A DNA stretch of 64,000 nt, taken from contig NZ_NERV01000002.1 in assembly GCF_003063315.1 (NCBI RefSeq), positions 930,001-994,000 of the forward strand. Direction: 5' to 3'. Shown in pieces: positions 6,721 to 16,300 of this stretch; positions within the stretch are counted from its first letter, which is position 1; the number at the start of each line of letters is the position of its first letter. The notes beneath the pieces were generated by a model that was given only the letters and a program-made list of their open reading frames with translations, was not told where the DNA came from and made no database searches. This DNA is from Limnohabitans sp. T6-5 (GTDB lineage Bacteria > Pseudomonadota > Gammaproteobacteria > Burkholderiales > Burkholderiaceae_C). Made by a program: the position numbers and the translations under genes.

Positions 6721-9564
6721 ATGAAAGCACCTAAACAGCTTCGACGTGACATTCAAGACCTGTCTTCGCATTTGCAACAAGTACAGGGTGGATTGCAAAG
6801 TCGAGCAACGATCAAAGTGGCCAACATTGGCAAGGAATGTCTGCGCAGTGCCAATGCACTGAAGCAATTGTTGGAAAGCCAACAAGTACCCGGCGAGTTC
6901 AAGGTCGCTGTGGTGGGCCGATTCAAGGCGGGCAAGTCGTCTTTCGTCAACGAGTTGCTGAACAACCGACTGGCCAGCGAGGGTACATTGCCAGAGACTG
7001 CGGCAGTGACCACGTTCAAGCACGGTTCAAACGTGAGGGCCAACATCAGGTTTGTGGACCAGACAAGGTGGCATGAACTCAAAAAACTACACACCGATGA
7101 CCCTAAACATCTTGATGTTCATCGGGTACGCAGCTGGGTGAGTTTTTCTATTCCCAAGAAAAACAAGGAAGGTGAGCCAGATACGGTTTTTGATCTACAA
7201 GGGCTAGAGAGGGAACACGTACGAGAGGGTGGCCACACTGTGACGCTGGAGCTGCCAGCGCAATCGACCAAAAAAGCCACTACTGATTTTCGGCGCAAGC
7301 TCAAGGAGTACACCACTGCAAGCAGCCCGCTGCATTGCCTTGTGGACAGCATCGACATCACTGCCCCAGCAGAGATACTGGATCAAGGCGTACTGTTGAT
7401 TGACACGCCCGGCCTGGACGATACGGAGCGATTCCGAGTGACCCTGACTGAAAGGGTTGTCGCGGATGTGGATGCGGTGCTGTTTTTGACCAAATCTGGC
7501 GCTTCCTATGGTCAGTCCGAAAAAGACTTCCTGCTCTCTTTGTTGCGCAAAGGCACTGTCAAGCAATTGATTGTGGTGGTGACGCAAATTGACGAAACCT
7601 ACAACAAAGTACTTGCGGAAGCCGAGGACAACGACGAAGACCCTGAATCGATTGCCGACTGCATCGCACGTGAACGAATCAAGATTTCACGGGAAATTTC
7701 CGAAACGCTGAAAGACTTGGAACAAGACGGCAGCCTACACCGCTACCAGGAGCAATTGGGCGAAGTGCCAATTGCTTTCACATCCGCACGCCTGCACCGG
7801 GATTGGAAAGAAAAAAAGAATTTGCCGTTTGTAATTACCCCATCAGACCCGGGTGGCGTAGATCAATTGAAAGCAGATCTTCTGAAACTGTTGTCCACAG
7901 AATCACGCTTGGCACAGACTGCCGAAAATATCATCAAAGGTGCCAGTCATCAGCTGTTGGAATTGCAGTCCGTACTTCAAAACAAACTGCAATCGCTTCA
8001 GATCACCCAGAACAAGGAGGTGGCTGAACAAAAGCTAAAGACCTTTCACGGTGAATTTGGGGAGGCTCGCAAAGGGTTTGCCCGGACTGTTGAGCAACAA
8101 ATCCAGCTCATGACAGAGCGTTTGAGCGAGCAACCCCAGCGCGATGAAGTCTTACTGAGCCTGATTACAGCCTTGGCCGAGCAGCCTCTTTCGGCCATTG
8201 AATCTGACGACATGGGACGTCATTGGAAAACTCGACGATACGGTGGTTGGGGGCATTTGTCTGGCTTGCAGGGTGCCACCGCAAGTCTCATTTTCCCTAG
8301 AGTGCAACAGTTGCTGGATACCCGGACAGCTCTTTTCTCGAACTATGCTCAGCGATTTGAAGAAGCACTTTTGCGTCTGTCCAAAAACAGCGAAGAAATA
8401 TCTGAGCGTCTGGAGCTGGGAACCAATGTGCCTTTGGACGTTTCAGGCAAGTTGAAAGGGGTGCTGGAGCGCTCCATGCAAAACGCCCAGGAAATGATCG
8501 CGATTGAAGAGCGCAAAGTGCAGCAACTGCTGGATGATTTCGTGACTGACAGCGTAGCCGACCGAATTTCTGAGAAGCGTAGGTTAGTGGCGGACATCTG
8601 GGAAACCGGCACGACCGTTCGCCAAAACGAGCAAATCAAATCTTTCTACCGCGAAGTCAAGTCGCTATTGACCGACGCGCTGCAAAGCTATTTGAAAGAA
8701 AGCAGTCACCGCTTCGGTGAATTTTTGCTGGCCGAAGCAAAGGCAGCACCACGCGATGCCCTGGACAGTGTCGATGTATTGCTGGAACAAGCGGCAGACA
8801 ACATTTTGGCAGCAGCCACCTTGCATCTGACCGGTCAAACGGAAGAAGCCACCGCTGCAATTACAGGCATCAACAATGAGCTGCTTGGGACCTTAGAAAG
8901 ATTCCGAACCGTCATGCCAAAGAGTCCAACACTTGTCGTGGAATCCACAAAGTCAGCACAGCACAGCGCGAATACACCTATTGCCACGACAAACAAGGCT
9001 GCATCTGATTTATTCGTTATGTACGAAAGCGCAGATTGGGCCAATGAGGTACAGACGACCGCAACGGTGTGCATCAGTCGTTTGCAGTTGCAAGAAGGTT
9101 CGATCGGTTGGTCGTACGAAAAACTCTTTGAATCTCGGTTCTTGCAGGGTGCATTACAGCTGTCTTTGATTGACCCTCATCTGTCAAAGGCAAACCAACT
9201 GCGCAACGTGCAAGAGTTCCTCATGCATGTGGCAGAAGCCGCCAAACCCAAAGCCATTGAGATCGTCACGTCCCATCTTGACGGCGAAATGATCGCCCAG
9301 CAAAACCGTGTTTTGGACGAAGTGGCCAAGGACTTGTTTCAGCAGTTTGGTGTGGCGCTGACACTGCGACGAGAAAACGGTCTGCATGACCGGTACTTGC
9401 GACTGAACCATGGCGTGCTGTTCAAACTGGGGCGTGGTCTGGATGTCTACAAACCAGCAACAGGTTTGGCCGCTCACCGCCCAGCAAGCCGACATGTACG
9501 GGCGACAGAAATCGATGTATTCGTGGTACCCGGCCACACACTGACTGCCTCTGACGCATCATGA
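6721..9564 (+). CDS. Large dynamin-like GTPase
   Basis: A 947-residue protein. G1 is GRFKAGKS (residues 66-73), G3 is DTPGLDD (near 227), and a G4-like VVTQID follows near 285. After the GTPase domain comes a long, mostly helical region rich in Gln, Glu and Leu, as in bacterial dynamin-like proteins that bind or remodel membranes. No clear transmembrane helix was found by eye. The gene overlaps res by 4 bases (ATGA), so the two are probably translationally coupled. A GTPase between Mod and Res is not part of the classical type III layout; an effector or membrane-sensing role in defence is inference. Confidence 0.8.
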   Translation: MKAPKQLRRDIQDLSSHLQQVQGGLQSRATIKVANIGKECLRSANALKQLLESQQVPGEFKVAVVGRFKAGKSSFVNELLNNRLASEGTLPETAAVTTFKHGSNVRANIRFVDQTRWHELKKLHTDDPKHLDVHRVRSWVSFSIPKKNKEGEPDTVFDLQGLEREHVREGGHTVTLELPAQSTKKATTDFRRKLKEYTTASSPLHCLVDSIDITAPAEILDQGVLLIDTPGLDDTERFRVTLTERVVADVDAVLFLTKSGASYGQSEKDFLLSLLRKGTVKQLIVVVTQIDETYNKVLAEAEDNDEDPESIADCIARERIKISREISETLKDLEQDGSLHRYQEQLGEVPIAFTSARLHRDWKEKKNLPFVITPSDPGGVDQLKADLLKLLSTESRLAQTAENIIKGASHQLLELQSVLQNKLQSLQITQNKEVAEQKLKTFHGEFGEARKGFARTVEQQIQLMTERLSEQPQRDEVLLSLITALAEQPLSAIESDDMGRHWKTRRYGGWGHLSGLQGATASLIFPRVQQLLDTRTALFSNYAQRFEEALLRLSKNSEEISERLELGTNVPLDVSGKLKGVLERSMQNAQEMIAIEERKVQQLLDDFVTDSVADRISEKRRLVADIWETGTTVRQNEQIKSFYREVKSLLTDALQSYLKESSHRFGEFLLAEAKAAPRDALDSVDVLLEQAADNILAAATLHLTGQTEEATAAITGINNELLGTLERFRTVMPKSPTLVVESTKSAQHSANTPIATTNKAASDLFVMYESADWANEVQTTATVCISRLQLQEGSIGWSYEKLFESRFLQGALQLSLIDPHLSKANQLRNVQEFLMHVAEAAKPKAIEIVTSHLDGEMIAQQNRVLDEVAKDLFQQFGVALTLRRENGLHDRYLRLNHGVLFKLGRGLDVYKPATGLAAHRPASRHVRATEIDVFVVPGHTLTASDAS

Positions 9565-12518
9565 AATCAGATTCAGATCAACTGGCCTTGGCCGCAGGCC
9601 TGACCGCCAAAACGAATCAGCTCTGCCTAGGCCTAGAATCGGGTGCAGCGGACATTCTAGAACTGGTCACCCCCACCACGGCCGACCTGCTGGCTTGGTG
9701 GTTTGGCGAAGACATGGTGATGGCCCGGGGTGGTTTGAACTTCCATGCCGGACAACAGCAGGCCATATTGAACGCCATCGTGGCGCACGAGGTGCTGGGC
9801 GCTGACCTTGAGCGCTGGACGCTGCTGGACCTGTACCGCGCCGCCGCACCCGATGCGCTGCTGACAGGCACGCGCTTGAACGAAGTGTCGGCCGACAAAC
9901 ACGGCCACCCCAAGTACTGCCTGAAGATGGCCACGGGCACGGGCAAGACCTGGGTGCTGCAAGCGCTGATGATCTGGCAATTGCTCAACAAAACCGCCGC
10001 ACTGGCTGATGGCATGGACGACCCGCGATTTACCCGTCAGTTCATGGTGGTGGCACCAGGCCTGATTGTTTATGAGCGTTTGCTCGATGCGTTTTGCGGC
10101 AAGTTGGTCGCTGGTGGCAACGGCTCGCGTGACTTTGCCAGTTCCGACATGGCCAAGTTTGCCGACCTGTTCATCCCCGAGGCGCACCGCGAATCGGTGT
10201 TTGCCTTTGTGAGGGGCAACGTCTGCAGCAAGAACGAGATCGGATTGAAAGCCACTGGCAACGGCATGATCGCCATCACCAACTGGCACCTGCTGGCCGA
10301 AGGCGATGTGACGGAAGACATTGAAGAAGTCGAAACACTGGGCGCACCGCTGGACCCGCAAGACGTGGTGGCCCAGGTGCTGCCGCTGACACCCGGACGC
10401 GCCACGGGCAACAGCCTGGACGTGCTGGACCGCCGCTATGCACGCGGCAATGTGCTGGAGTTTTTGGCGCAACTACCCGAGCTGATGGTGTTCAACGACG
10501 AGGCACACCACATCCACGAGTTCAAGCGTGAAGGCGAGACCACTGAGGTGGAATGGCAAAAAAGCCTGAGCCGCATCGCCCAGACCAAGGGCCGCCGCTT
10601 TGTGCAGGTGGACTTTTCGGCCACGCCCTACAACGATGTGGGCTCGGGCAAGATCAAGCGCAAGGTGTTCTTTCCGCACATCGTGACCGACTTTGACCTG
10701 AAGAGCGCCATGCGCGCCGGGCTGGTCAAGTCGCTGGTGCTGGACCGCCGCAAGGAAATCGGCGCATTGCCGCTGGAGTTCAAGGCCGAGCGCGATGAAT
10801 CGGGCAACCCGGCTCTAAGCGAAGGCCAGCGCGTGATGCTGAGGGCAGGCTTGGCCAAGCTACGCAAACTCGAAAAAGACTTTGCCGCCATTGATCCGCA
10901 CCGCCACCCTAAGATGCTGGTGGTCTGTGAAGACACCACCGTGTCACCGCTGGTGGCCGAGTTCTTGCGCGACCAGGAAGGTCTGAGCGAAGACGAGGTG
11001 ATGACCATCGACTCGGGCAAAAAGGCCGAGCTGGGCGAAAAAGACTGGGCCCCTGTGCGCGAACGCCTGTTTAGCGTGGACCACCACGCCACACCGCGTG
11101 TGATCGTGAGCGTGTTGATGCTGCGCGAAGGCTTTGACGTGAACAACATCTGCGTCATCGTGCCCCTGCGCTCCAGCCAGGCGCAAATTCTGCTGGAGCA
11201 AACCATTGGGCGTGGCCTGCGCCTGATGTGGCGCGACGCCGAATACAACGATATCAAACGCGAAAACCGCGAACTGATCGAGGCCAGCAAAGAACCCGGC
11301 AGCTTGCTCGATGTGCTGTCAATCGTGGAACACCCGGCGTTTCAGTCTTTCTATGATGAACTGATCAACGAAGGCTTGGCGGGCACCACAGGCGATGACG
11401 ACGGGGACGGCAGCTCGGCCACGGGTGACGTGATCGCCGCTGAATTGCGCGAAGACTTTGAAGCCTTTGACTTCGGTATCCCGTTCATCCTGCAAGAAGC
11501 CGACGAACTGCGCGACCACAACCAGATCGACGTAACTGCCCTGCCAGCCTTCACGGCCATGGCGGCGGACCAGCTCAAGGGCATGCTGGGCAAGGGCGAC
11601 ACCTTTGTCTCGCAAGACCTGCAAAGCGCCACGCTGTTTGGCGACTACCGGGTGGACGGTGCGGTGATGAACGTGAGCGGCTACAACGATTACCTATCGC
11701 GCCTGACGCGGCGCATCAGCCAGGCGTTGAGCGAGCCACTGCCCAAAGGCAACAAGATCGCCACGCACCTGGCCAAGCCCTATCTGCAAGTGAACACCGC
11801 CGAGCTGACCGGCTGGATTGACGACTACGTCTGGACGCAACTGTTTGCTGGCACCTTCAACCCGCTGGAAGATGAAAACTGGCGCTTGCTGCTGTTGCAG
11901 CCCGTGGTGGACCACATCACCAAAGTGTTTGCCGTCGGCCTGCTCGAATCGGAAGAAAAGCACACAACAGGCCAAACCGAGGTGCATCTGCGGCATTTGA
12001 GCGAAGTACCCAAGCTCATGGTGCGCGAGAGTGCGTCGCTGGAAGTGTCCAAATGCATCTACACCCGGCTGGGCTGGCCCAGCCGCAACGGCGGGCTGGA
12101 GCGCGCCTTCATCCACTGGGCGCAAGCCGACACGCAAGTGCTGGCGTTTTGCAAGATCAGCGAAAACCGCCACACCTTTGCCCGCCTGCGCTACGTGAAA
12201 GACGACGGCCTGCCCGCCTTCTACTCACCCGACTTTCTGGTGCGCACCGCGGGTGCGGTGTACCTGGTCGAAACCAAAGGCCAGGAACAAACCATTCACC
12301 CCAACGTGCAGCGCAAACTCAAAGCCGCGCTGGCGTGGTGTGAACGCATCAACAACCTGAGCGAAGAACAACGCGGCGGTCCGCCCTGGCACTACGTGCT
12401 GCTGGGCGAGGGTGTTGTGTATGAGTGGCAGGGCAAAGGTGCAAGGCTGGCGGAGCTGCTGGACTATGCAAGGCTGCGGCCGCTGGGTGAGGCTTCGCTG
12501 CAGCAGCGGTTGATTTGA
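9561..12518 (+). CDS. Type III-like restriction subunit (Res): helicase plus nuclease
   Basis: A 985-residue superfamily 2 translocase/nuclease. Visible motifs: Walker A ATGTGKT (124-130), DEAH box (313-316, in FNDEAHH), motif III FSATPY, and motif VI QTIGRGLR near residue 550. Near the C-terminus SPDFLVRTAGAVYLVETKG supplies the D...ExK residues of a PD-(D/E)XK nuclease (about 889-906). Length and domain order agree with type III Res subunits, which need Mod to recognise DNA and use ATP to cleave between unmethylated sites. Coupled to the upstream GTPase gene by a 4-base overlap; its stop lies 116 bases from the convergent PRTase gene. Confidence 0.85.
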   Translation: MKSDSDQLALAAGLTAKTNQLCLGLESGAADILELVTPTTADLLAWWFGEDMVMARGGLNFHAGQQQAILNAIVAHEVLGADLERWTLLDLYRAAAPDALLTGTRLNEVSADKHGHPKYCLKMATGTGKTWVLQALMIWQLLNKTAALADGMDDPRFTRQFMVVAPGLIVYERLLDAFCGKLVAGGNGSRDFASSDMAKFADLFIPEAHRESVFAFVRGNVCSKNEIGLKATGNGMIAITNWHLLAEGDVTEDIEEVETLGAPLDPQDVVAQVLPLTPGRATGNSLDVLDRRYARGNVLEFLAQLPELMVFNDEAHHIHEFKREGETTEVEWQKSLSRIAQTKGRRFVQVDFSATPYNDVGSGKIKRKVFFPHIVTDFDLKSAMRAGLVKSLVLDRRKEIGALPLEFKAERDESGNPALSEGQRVMLRAGLAKLRKLEKDFAAIDPHRHPKMLVVCEDTTVSPLVAEFLRDQEGLSEDEVMTIDSGKKAELGEKDWAPVRERLFSVDHHATPRVIVSVLMLREGFDVNNICVIVPLRSSQAQILLEQTIGRGLRLMWRDAEYNDIKRENRELIEASKEPGSLLDVLSIVEHPAFQSFYDELINEGLAGTTGDDDGDGSSATGDVIAAELREDFEAFDFGIPFILQEADELRDHNQIDVTALPAFTAMAADQLKGMLGKGDTFVSQDLQSATLFGDYRVDGAVMNVSGYNDYLSRLTRRISQALSEPLPKGNKIATHLAKPYLQVNTAELTGWIDDYVWTQLFAGTFNPLEDENWRLLLLQPVVDHITKVFAVGLLESEEKHTTGQTEVHLRHLSEVPKLMVRESASLEVSKCIYTRLGWPSRNGGLERAFIHWAQADTQVLAFCKISENRHTFARLRYVKDDGLPAFYSPDFLVRTAGAVYLVETKGQEQTIHPNVQRKLKAALAWCERINNLSEEQRGGPPWHYVLLGEGVVYEWQGKGARLAELLDYARLRPLGEASLQQRLI

Positions 12519-12634
12519 GGGGTGACTCGATTTTGAAGTCGACAATCCTCACCGAGGAATGACTCGTCAAACCTAACAAAGCCGACCCTAGTGTCAGAAC
12601 GGCTGATAACAGAGAGTGAACTTAAATGGCCCAA

Positions 12635-14854
12635 CTAGCCAGTCGCCAATTTTGGCTCGATTGCTGCTTTGACGAACCCCAAGCCCTTTAGGCTTTCCTC
12701 GCTTACCCCGTAGGCCCTCAAGACCTCCCAGGCTGAACCAATGTCGTGTAAAGTTCCCAGCTTTCCAGCAAGCAGTGCGATGGCGAGCTCAATTTGGTAA
12801 GCCCCTGCACCAGCGTGAGTATTGGGGTCGCGGAGCACGCGTGCTAGAAAAGCAATCATGCTGGTCGAAACCTCATCAGGCTTGAGCGCGCGCAGTATCG
12901 AGCAAGCGATGAGTGGCTCCGTATAAGCGTTTTCAAAAACGAAACCATCCATGCGAGTGGGGTTCGTTAACGAATGGGGATCCAGAGGGTCCACGACAGC
13001 TGTTCTACGTTGCTGTACAGCACTTGCCGTGGCAATCAAAACCTGAAGTTGGGTGGAGCCCTCATCCCCAGCTACGGAGCCAGCCGCCAAAGGCGGACAT
13101 TGATGCCCTGCGGGAGCTGGCGCGATGCAGTGCATCGCGCCAAGATCCTCCTTGGTGCTCAGCACCCCTTTTCTGAGGGTAAGCTGACTGTCAAAGCTAT
13201 CACTCTTTTCCGCTAGCGTAGTCAACCACTGCTGCTCTTTGCACCATGGGCATTCATCATTCTTGTGCCAAGTTGGCAACGGAATCCAGTAAAGTTGATG
13301 CCAAGTCGCTGTCCACGCGTGTCGAGTGGTCAGTCCCTTGCGAATTGAGCTTAATTCAACCTCCGATGGGGTGGTCACGATCGGCGCGAAGAAGTGCACA
13401 TGGGCGAGCTTCTTCCAGAGTGTCTCCCGCGTTCTTCGTAGCTCAGAATTTAGGTCTCTCATAGTCTGCCCAGAGATCACCTTGTCGTCGAAGACCAGGA
13501 CCACCGGGTTCTTAGACACCTCTAACTTCGCGCTATCTAACTCACCTACCTCCATGACTGGGATGTCTCGCCACGCTGCTATGGTCGCACGCAGCAGCCT
13601 ACTGGCCTTGTGACTGGGGATGAGGACCCAATCGGGCTTGGGATTCAGCGAGTCCAGTTTACTGTGGACTTCAGCGGAGAACCCACCATGTGTGAGCAGT
13701 TTAGTTACGTCGATACCGTACGCATGGTGGCGTGGGAACGCCTCATTGGCTTCGTCAAAATGAACTCTAAGTGCTCCCTCGACAACGCCATATGTATCGA
13801 GAAATGGGCGCTGAAGGACAAAGTAGTTCTCTGGCAGTTTGATATCTTTGTCATCCGCAAGGCTGACAAAAAAAGAGTTGCTTTGGATCTTGATGGGTTT
13901 TCGTCGGTCCGGGCCACACATGCTACAGCTCGCAGCGTCAGCTGAGTGCACATACCCATCCAAAGGCAAATGAGCAAGCGGCTTCAGCCCGTCAGGAATG
14001 TCGACAGCCGAGAACGCCAGACAAAAATCTAACTCGACCTCTTTGTCGCCAGCAAGCTCCTTAAGAATTTTCGCCAACTTACCTGTTGAGGCAATGCCAA
14101 TCACCGCGGTAACCGGACCAACAACTCCTTCTAAGAGTCGAGAAGCAGCTGCACGTAAAGCGGACTCATTTGGGTAGCCATTCAGCGCGAGAACGTTACG
14201 ATTTCCGCCGTAGACGAGATTGACGTGCGTTCCTAGCAAAAGCATGCTTGGGTGATCAACTAGGATCGTGCGGTCTGGCGGACTCTCGTCGTCCTCCAAA
14301 TTTGCCATCAACGAGACCGCTATCCAATAGGCAGTGCGCTGGACTGAATCAATGCAATCGAACGACTCTGAGAGTCTGATGAAGTGAGAGGCGTGCGCTT
14401 GTGAAGGGAGTTCAAAATGCGCACCGGCTGGGGCTCGAACAATGCTGCGTGCCAAGCCATCCCTGACAGCTGCGCACATGGCCTGCTCTATCAAGTCGTC
14501 TAATTCGACCTTCGCCAGCGGCTCAAAAACATGCGCTTGATCATTCTCGTAGCTAATGCGGACTGGCTTTAAGCGACCAACCGTCAAGGGGTGTGCATCT
14601 CGGCCAGATAGCCAAGAGGGATTAGGTGCAAAGTAAAGCACCTTGTTGGGAACACGCTCACGCGCTTGCTTACGTGCGACGACTACTTCGTCGGCCAAAG
14701 GAAGATCCTCAGTGGACACGTGAACCCATTGAGGGCCGTCGACATAAATCAGAATGCTGTCGCACTCATGTAGTTCGCGCTCATTCAATGCAGTCAGTAA
14801 GGTCTCAAGGTCATTGAGATCCGACAGGACATCCGTATATACAAAGGTCTTCAT
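12635..14854 (-). CDS. Double phosphoribosyltransferase-like protein
   Basis: A 739-residue protein I do not recognise as a named family. Residues about 140-300 resemble an orotate-PRTase-type domain (FELPSQAHASHFIRL, then AVIGIASTGKLAKILKELA). Residues about 405-500 look like a second PRTase fold, with WVLIPSHKASRLL and the PRPP-loop-like VLVFDDKVISGQTM (452-465). Two CxxC pairs, CSMC (310-313) and CPWC (535-538), suggest zinc binding. The start at 14854 overlaps the ATPase stop as ATGA, which shows coupling; the longer open frame upstream is the overlap with that gene. The reaction, if any, is unknown; a nucleotide-derived signal or effector role in defence is inference. Confidence 0.6.
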   Translation of the reverse strand: MKTFVYTDVLSDLNDLETLLTALNERELHECDSILIYVDGPQWVHVSTEDLPLADEVVVARKQARERVPNKVLYFAPNPSWLSGRDAHPLTVGRLKPVRISYENDQAHVFEPLAKVELDDLIEQAMCAAVRDGLARSIVRAPAGAHFELPSQAHASHFIRLSESFDCIDSVQRTAYWIAVSLMANLEDDESPPDRTILVDHPSMLLLGTHVNLVYGGNRNVLALNGYPNESALRAAASRLLEGVVGPVTAVIGIASTGKLAKILKELAGDKEVELDFCLAFSAVDIPDGLKPLAHLPLDGYVHSADAASCSMCGPDRRKPIKIQSNSFFVSLADDKDIKLPENYFVLQRPFLDTYGVVEGALRVHFDEANEAFPRHHAYGIDVTKLLTHGGFSAEVHSKLDSLNPKPDWVLIPSHKASRLLRATIAAWRDIPVMEVGELDSAKLEVSKNPVVLVFDDKVISGQTMRDLNSELRRTRETLWKKLAHVHFFAPIVTTPSEVELSSIRKGLTTRHAWTATWHQLYWIPLPTWHKNDECPWCKEQQWLTTLAEKSDSFDSQLTLRKGVLSTKEDLGAMHCIAPAPAGHQCPPLAAGSVAGDEGSTQLQVLIATASAVQQRRTAVVDPLDPHSLTNPTRMDGFVFENAYTEPLIACSILRALKPDEVSTSMIAFLARVLRDPNTHAGAGAYQIELAIALLAGKLGTLHDIGSAWEVLRAYGVSEESLKGLGFVKAAIEPKLATG

Positions 14855-16002
14855 GCGACTGGCAGAAGGTTCTTTCGGTCGAAGAGCTCGCGCTGATCCA
14901 GCCCAGACTCGAACTCTGGCACCCAGATCGAAACCACAGTTCCACACCCTTTTGTTGAAGGGTCCTCAACGATGGCAGCTACATCTAGTTGTGGATACTC
15001 GCTATCTTCCAACGAGAAATCTTGAACGAAGTGCACACCGGAGGAATGAATTTCGATACGAGCACGCATCCGGTGAGCTGCCGACAATGCATTTGATAGC
15101 CCACGACCCCGTTTGATATCACCCTTAGGCTTTCGTGTGACGTCCGCAGTGAATGCTCTTGCGAAGCGTTGAATCGGAGTCTCATTGGGCGTGTCAGGCG
15201 GCAGGGTGTGCTGGATGCCGTCACCTTGGTCGGCCACAGTCATGCACACGAGACCCAAGCCCAATTTCCCGCCAGCAGCTTCTGAGCTGCGCGCAATGTA
15301 CTTCTGCATTTCCTCAGACAGCGAATTGTGCTTGGTAGTGCTCTTGATGACCACCTTGTCCATCATCAGTGCACGCACTCCCTGCCGCGCAACGCTGTTT
15401 GTGCTAAGGGTCGACTGGCCATGTTCTTGGGAGTTGACGAAGCACTCAAAGACGAATGACGTAAGGTCAGAGACCGTTGACGAATTCAAAAAATAGTGAA
15501 ACCCAAGAAGCTGAGCCATGGACGAGAGCAATTGGTGAAAGCCGCTTCGGTCCAACGGAAAGTCTCTGTCCTCATGGCGAGCATAGGCTCTGAGTTTTGG
15601 AGGCAGACTGTGTCCAGGATCTACGCAGACTAGGGAACAGTTTTGCCCCATTCCCAAAAGCCCACCCCGCTCGCGATAGAAACGAGCGAGGTTCCCTCCC
15701 AGCTTATCTGACGCGGGGTTATGGCTAGGTCCAAAGGTAATCTGCTTTGCATGTCTGATGAGCGATATGCCAAATGCCCCACTTAGCAAGGTCGTCTCGA
15801 ATTCATTTGAAGTCTCGGGTTCAGCAAAGGAGCATTGCACCTCAAGCTCGCCTTTAACGTGGCTCGCAAGCTTGGCCAACGCAAGTCCATGCGCGCCTGG
15901 TTCAAAACTTGAACCTCGGGTTAATCGAACCCCCCGGATAGCAGACATGTCCCATGCACGTACCTCGTCAACCGTACATTTTTCAGATATGAATATGTTC
16001 AT
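14851..16002 (-). CDS. GHKL/HATPase-type ATPase, partner of the PRTase-like protein
   Basis: A 383-residue protein with a C-terminal ATPase of the Hsp90/histidine-kinase/MutL fold. From the ATG at 16002 the N-box is FECFVNSQEHG (about 185-195), the G1 box VADQGDGI (256-263), the G2 box RGRGLSNAL (298-306) and the last strand GTVVSIWVP. The N-terminal 170 residues match nothing I know and could be a sensor. There is no phospho-acceptor His motif or membrane segment, so it is not an ordinary sensor kinase. A GTG at 16050 is an alternative start. First gene of a two-gene operon. Confidence 0.7.
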   Translation of the reverse strand: MNIFISEKCTVDEVRAWDMSAIRGVRLTRGSSFEPGAHGLALAKLASHVKGELEVQCSFAEPETSNEFETTLLSGAFGISLIRHAKQITFGPSHNPASDKLGGNLARFYRERGGLLGMGQNCSLVCVDPGHSLPPKLRAYARHEDRDFPLDRSGFHQLLSSMAQLLGFHYFLNSSTVSDLTSFVFECFVNSQEHGQSTLSTNSVARQGVRALMMDKVVIKSTTKHNSLSEEMQKYIARSSEAAGGKLGLGLVCMTVADQGDGIQHTLPPDTPNETPIQRFARAFTADVTRKPKGDIKRGRGLSNALSAAHRMRARIEIHSSGVHFVQDFSLEDSEYPQLDVAAIVEDPSTKGCGTVVSIWVPEFESGLDQRELFDRKNLLPVA

Positions 16003-16233
16003 TTTTTTGTTCTGGCCGTCGGCTCTGATAGAGCGAAAATGAACTACCACGGTAGCTCGGTCAAGGCAACCAGTTTATACACGACCTTTCAGGTCGCTAC
16101 CGAGATTTATGCCCGTCGTTATTGTCTGAACGACCGGTGCAAGTGGTTAATTAGTCGCCCGATTTCCAACAAAGCATTTAACTCTTTAAAAGATCGATCC
16201 GATTAGCCCGCAACAGCCTTCACAGTCCTCATC

Positions 16234-16274
16234 AAAAAACGCAGCCACCTGGTCCCCCAAGCGCTGCGTTTTTT
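16234..16274 (-). terminator. Intrinsic terminator of fadJ
   Basis: AAAAAACGCAGC and GCTGCGTTTTTT are perfect 12-base arms around a 17-base loop, with T-runs on both strands, 27 bases after the fadJ stop. It separates fadJ from the ATPase operon that is read in the same direction. Confidence 0.85.
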
Positions 16275-16300
16275 CGTGCACGCCTTCTCAGGCTTGAGGC

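Noticed and set aside
14855..14947. Longer PRTase-like protein starting inside the ATPase gene
   Set aside because: The upstream part overlaps the ATPase coding sequence; the ATGA overlap at 14851-14854 gives a natural coupled start.
14851..16002. ATPase gene as a two-component sensor kinase or MutL
   Set aside because: There is no HisKA-type His motif, no receiver partner and no MutL C-terminal domain; only the shared ATP-binding fold is visible.
3880..16300. Integrated phage or plasmid as source of the island
   Set aside because: No integrase, transposase, structural phage, replication or transfer gene is present between the fadJ copies.
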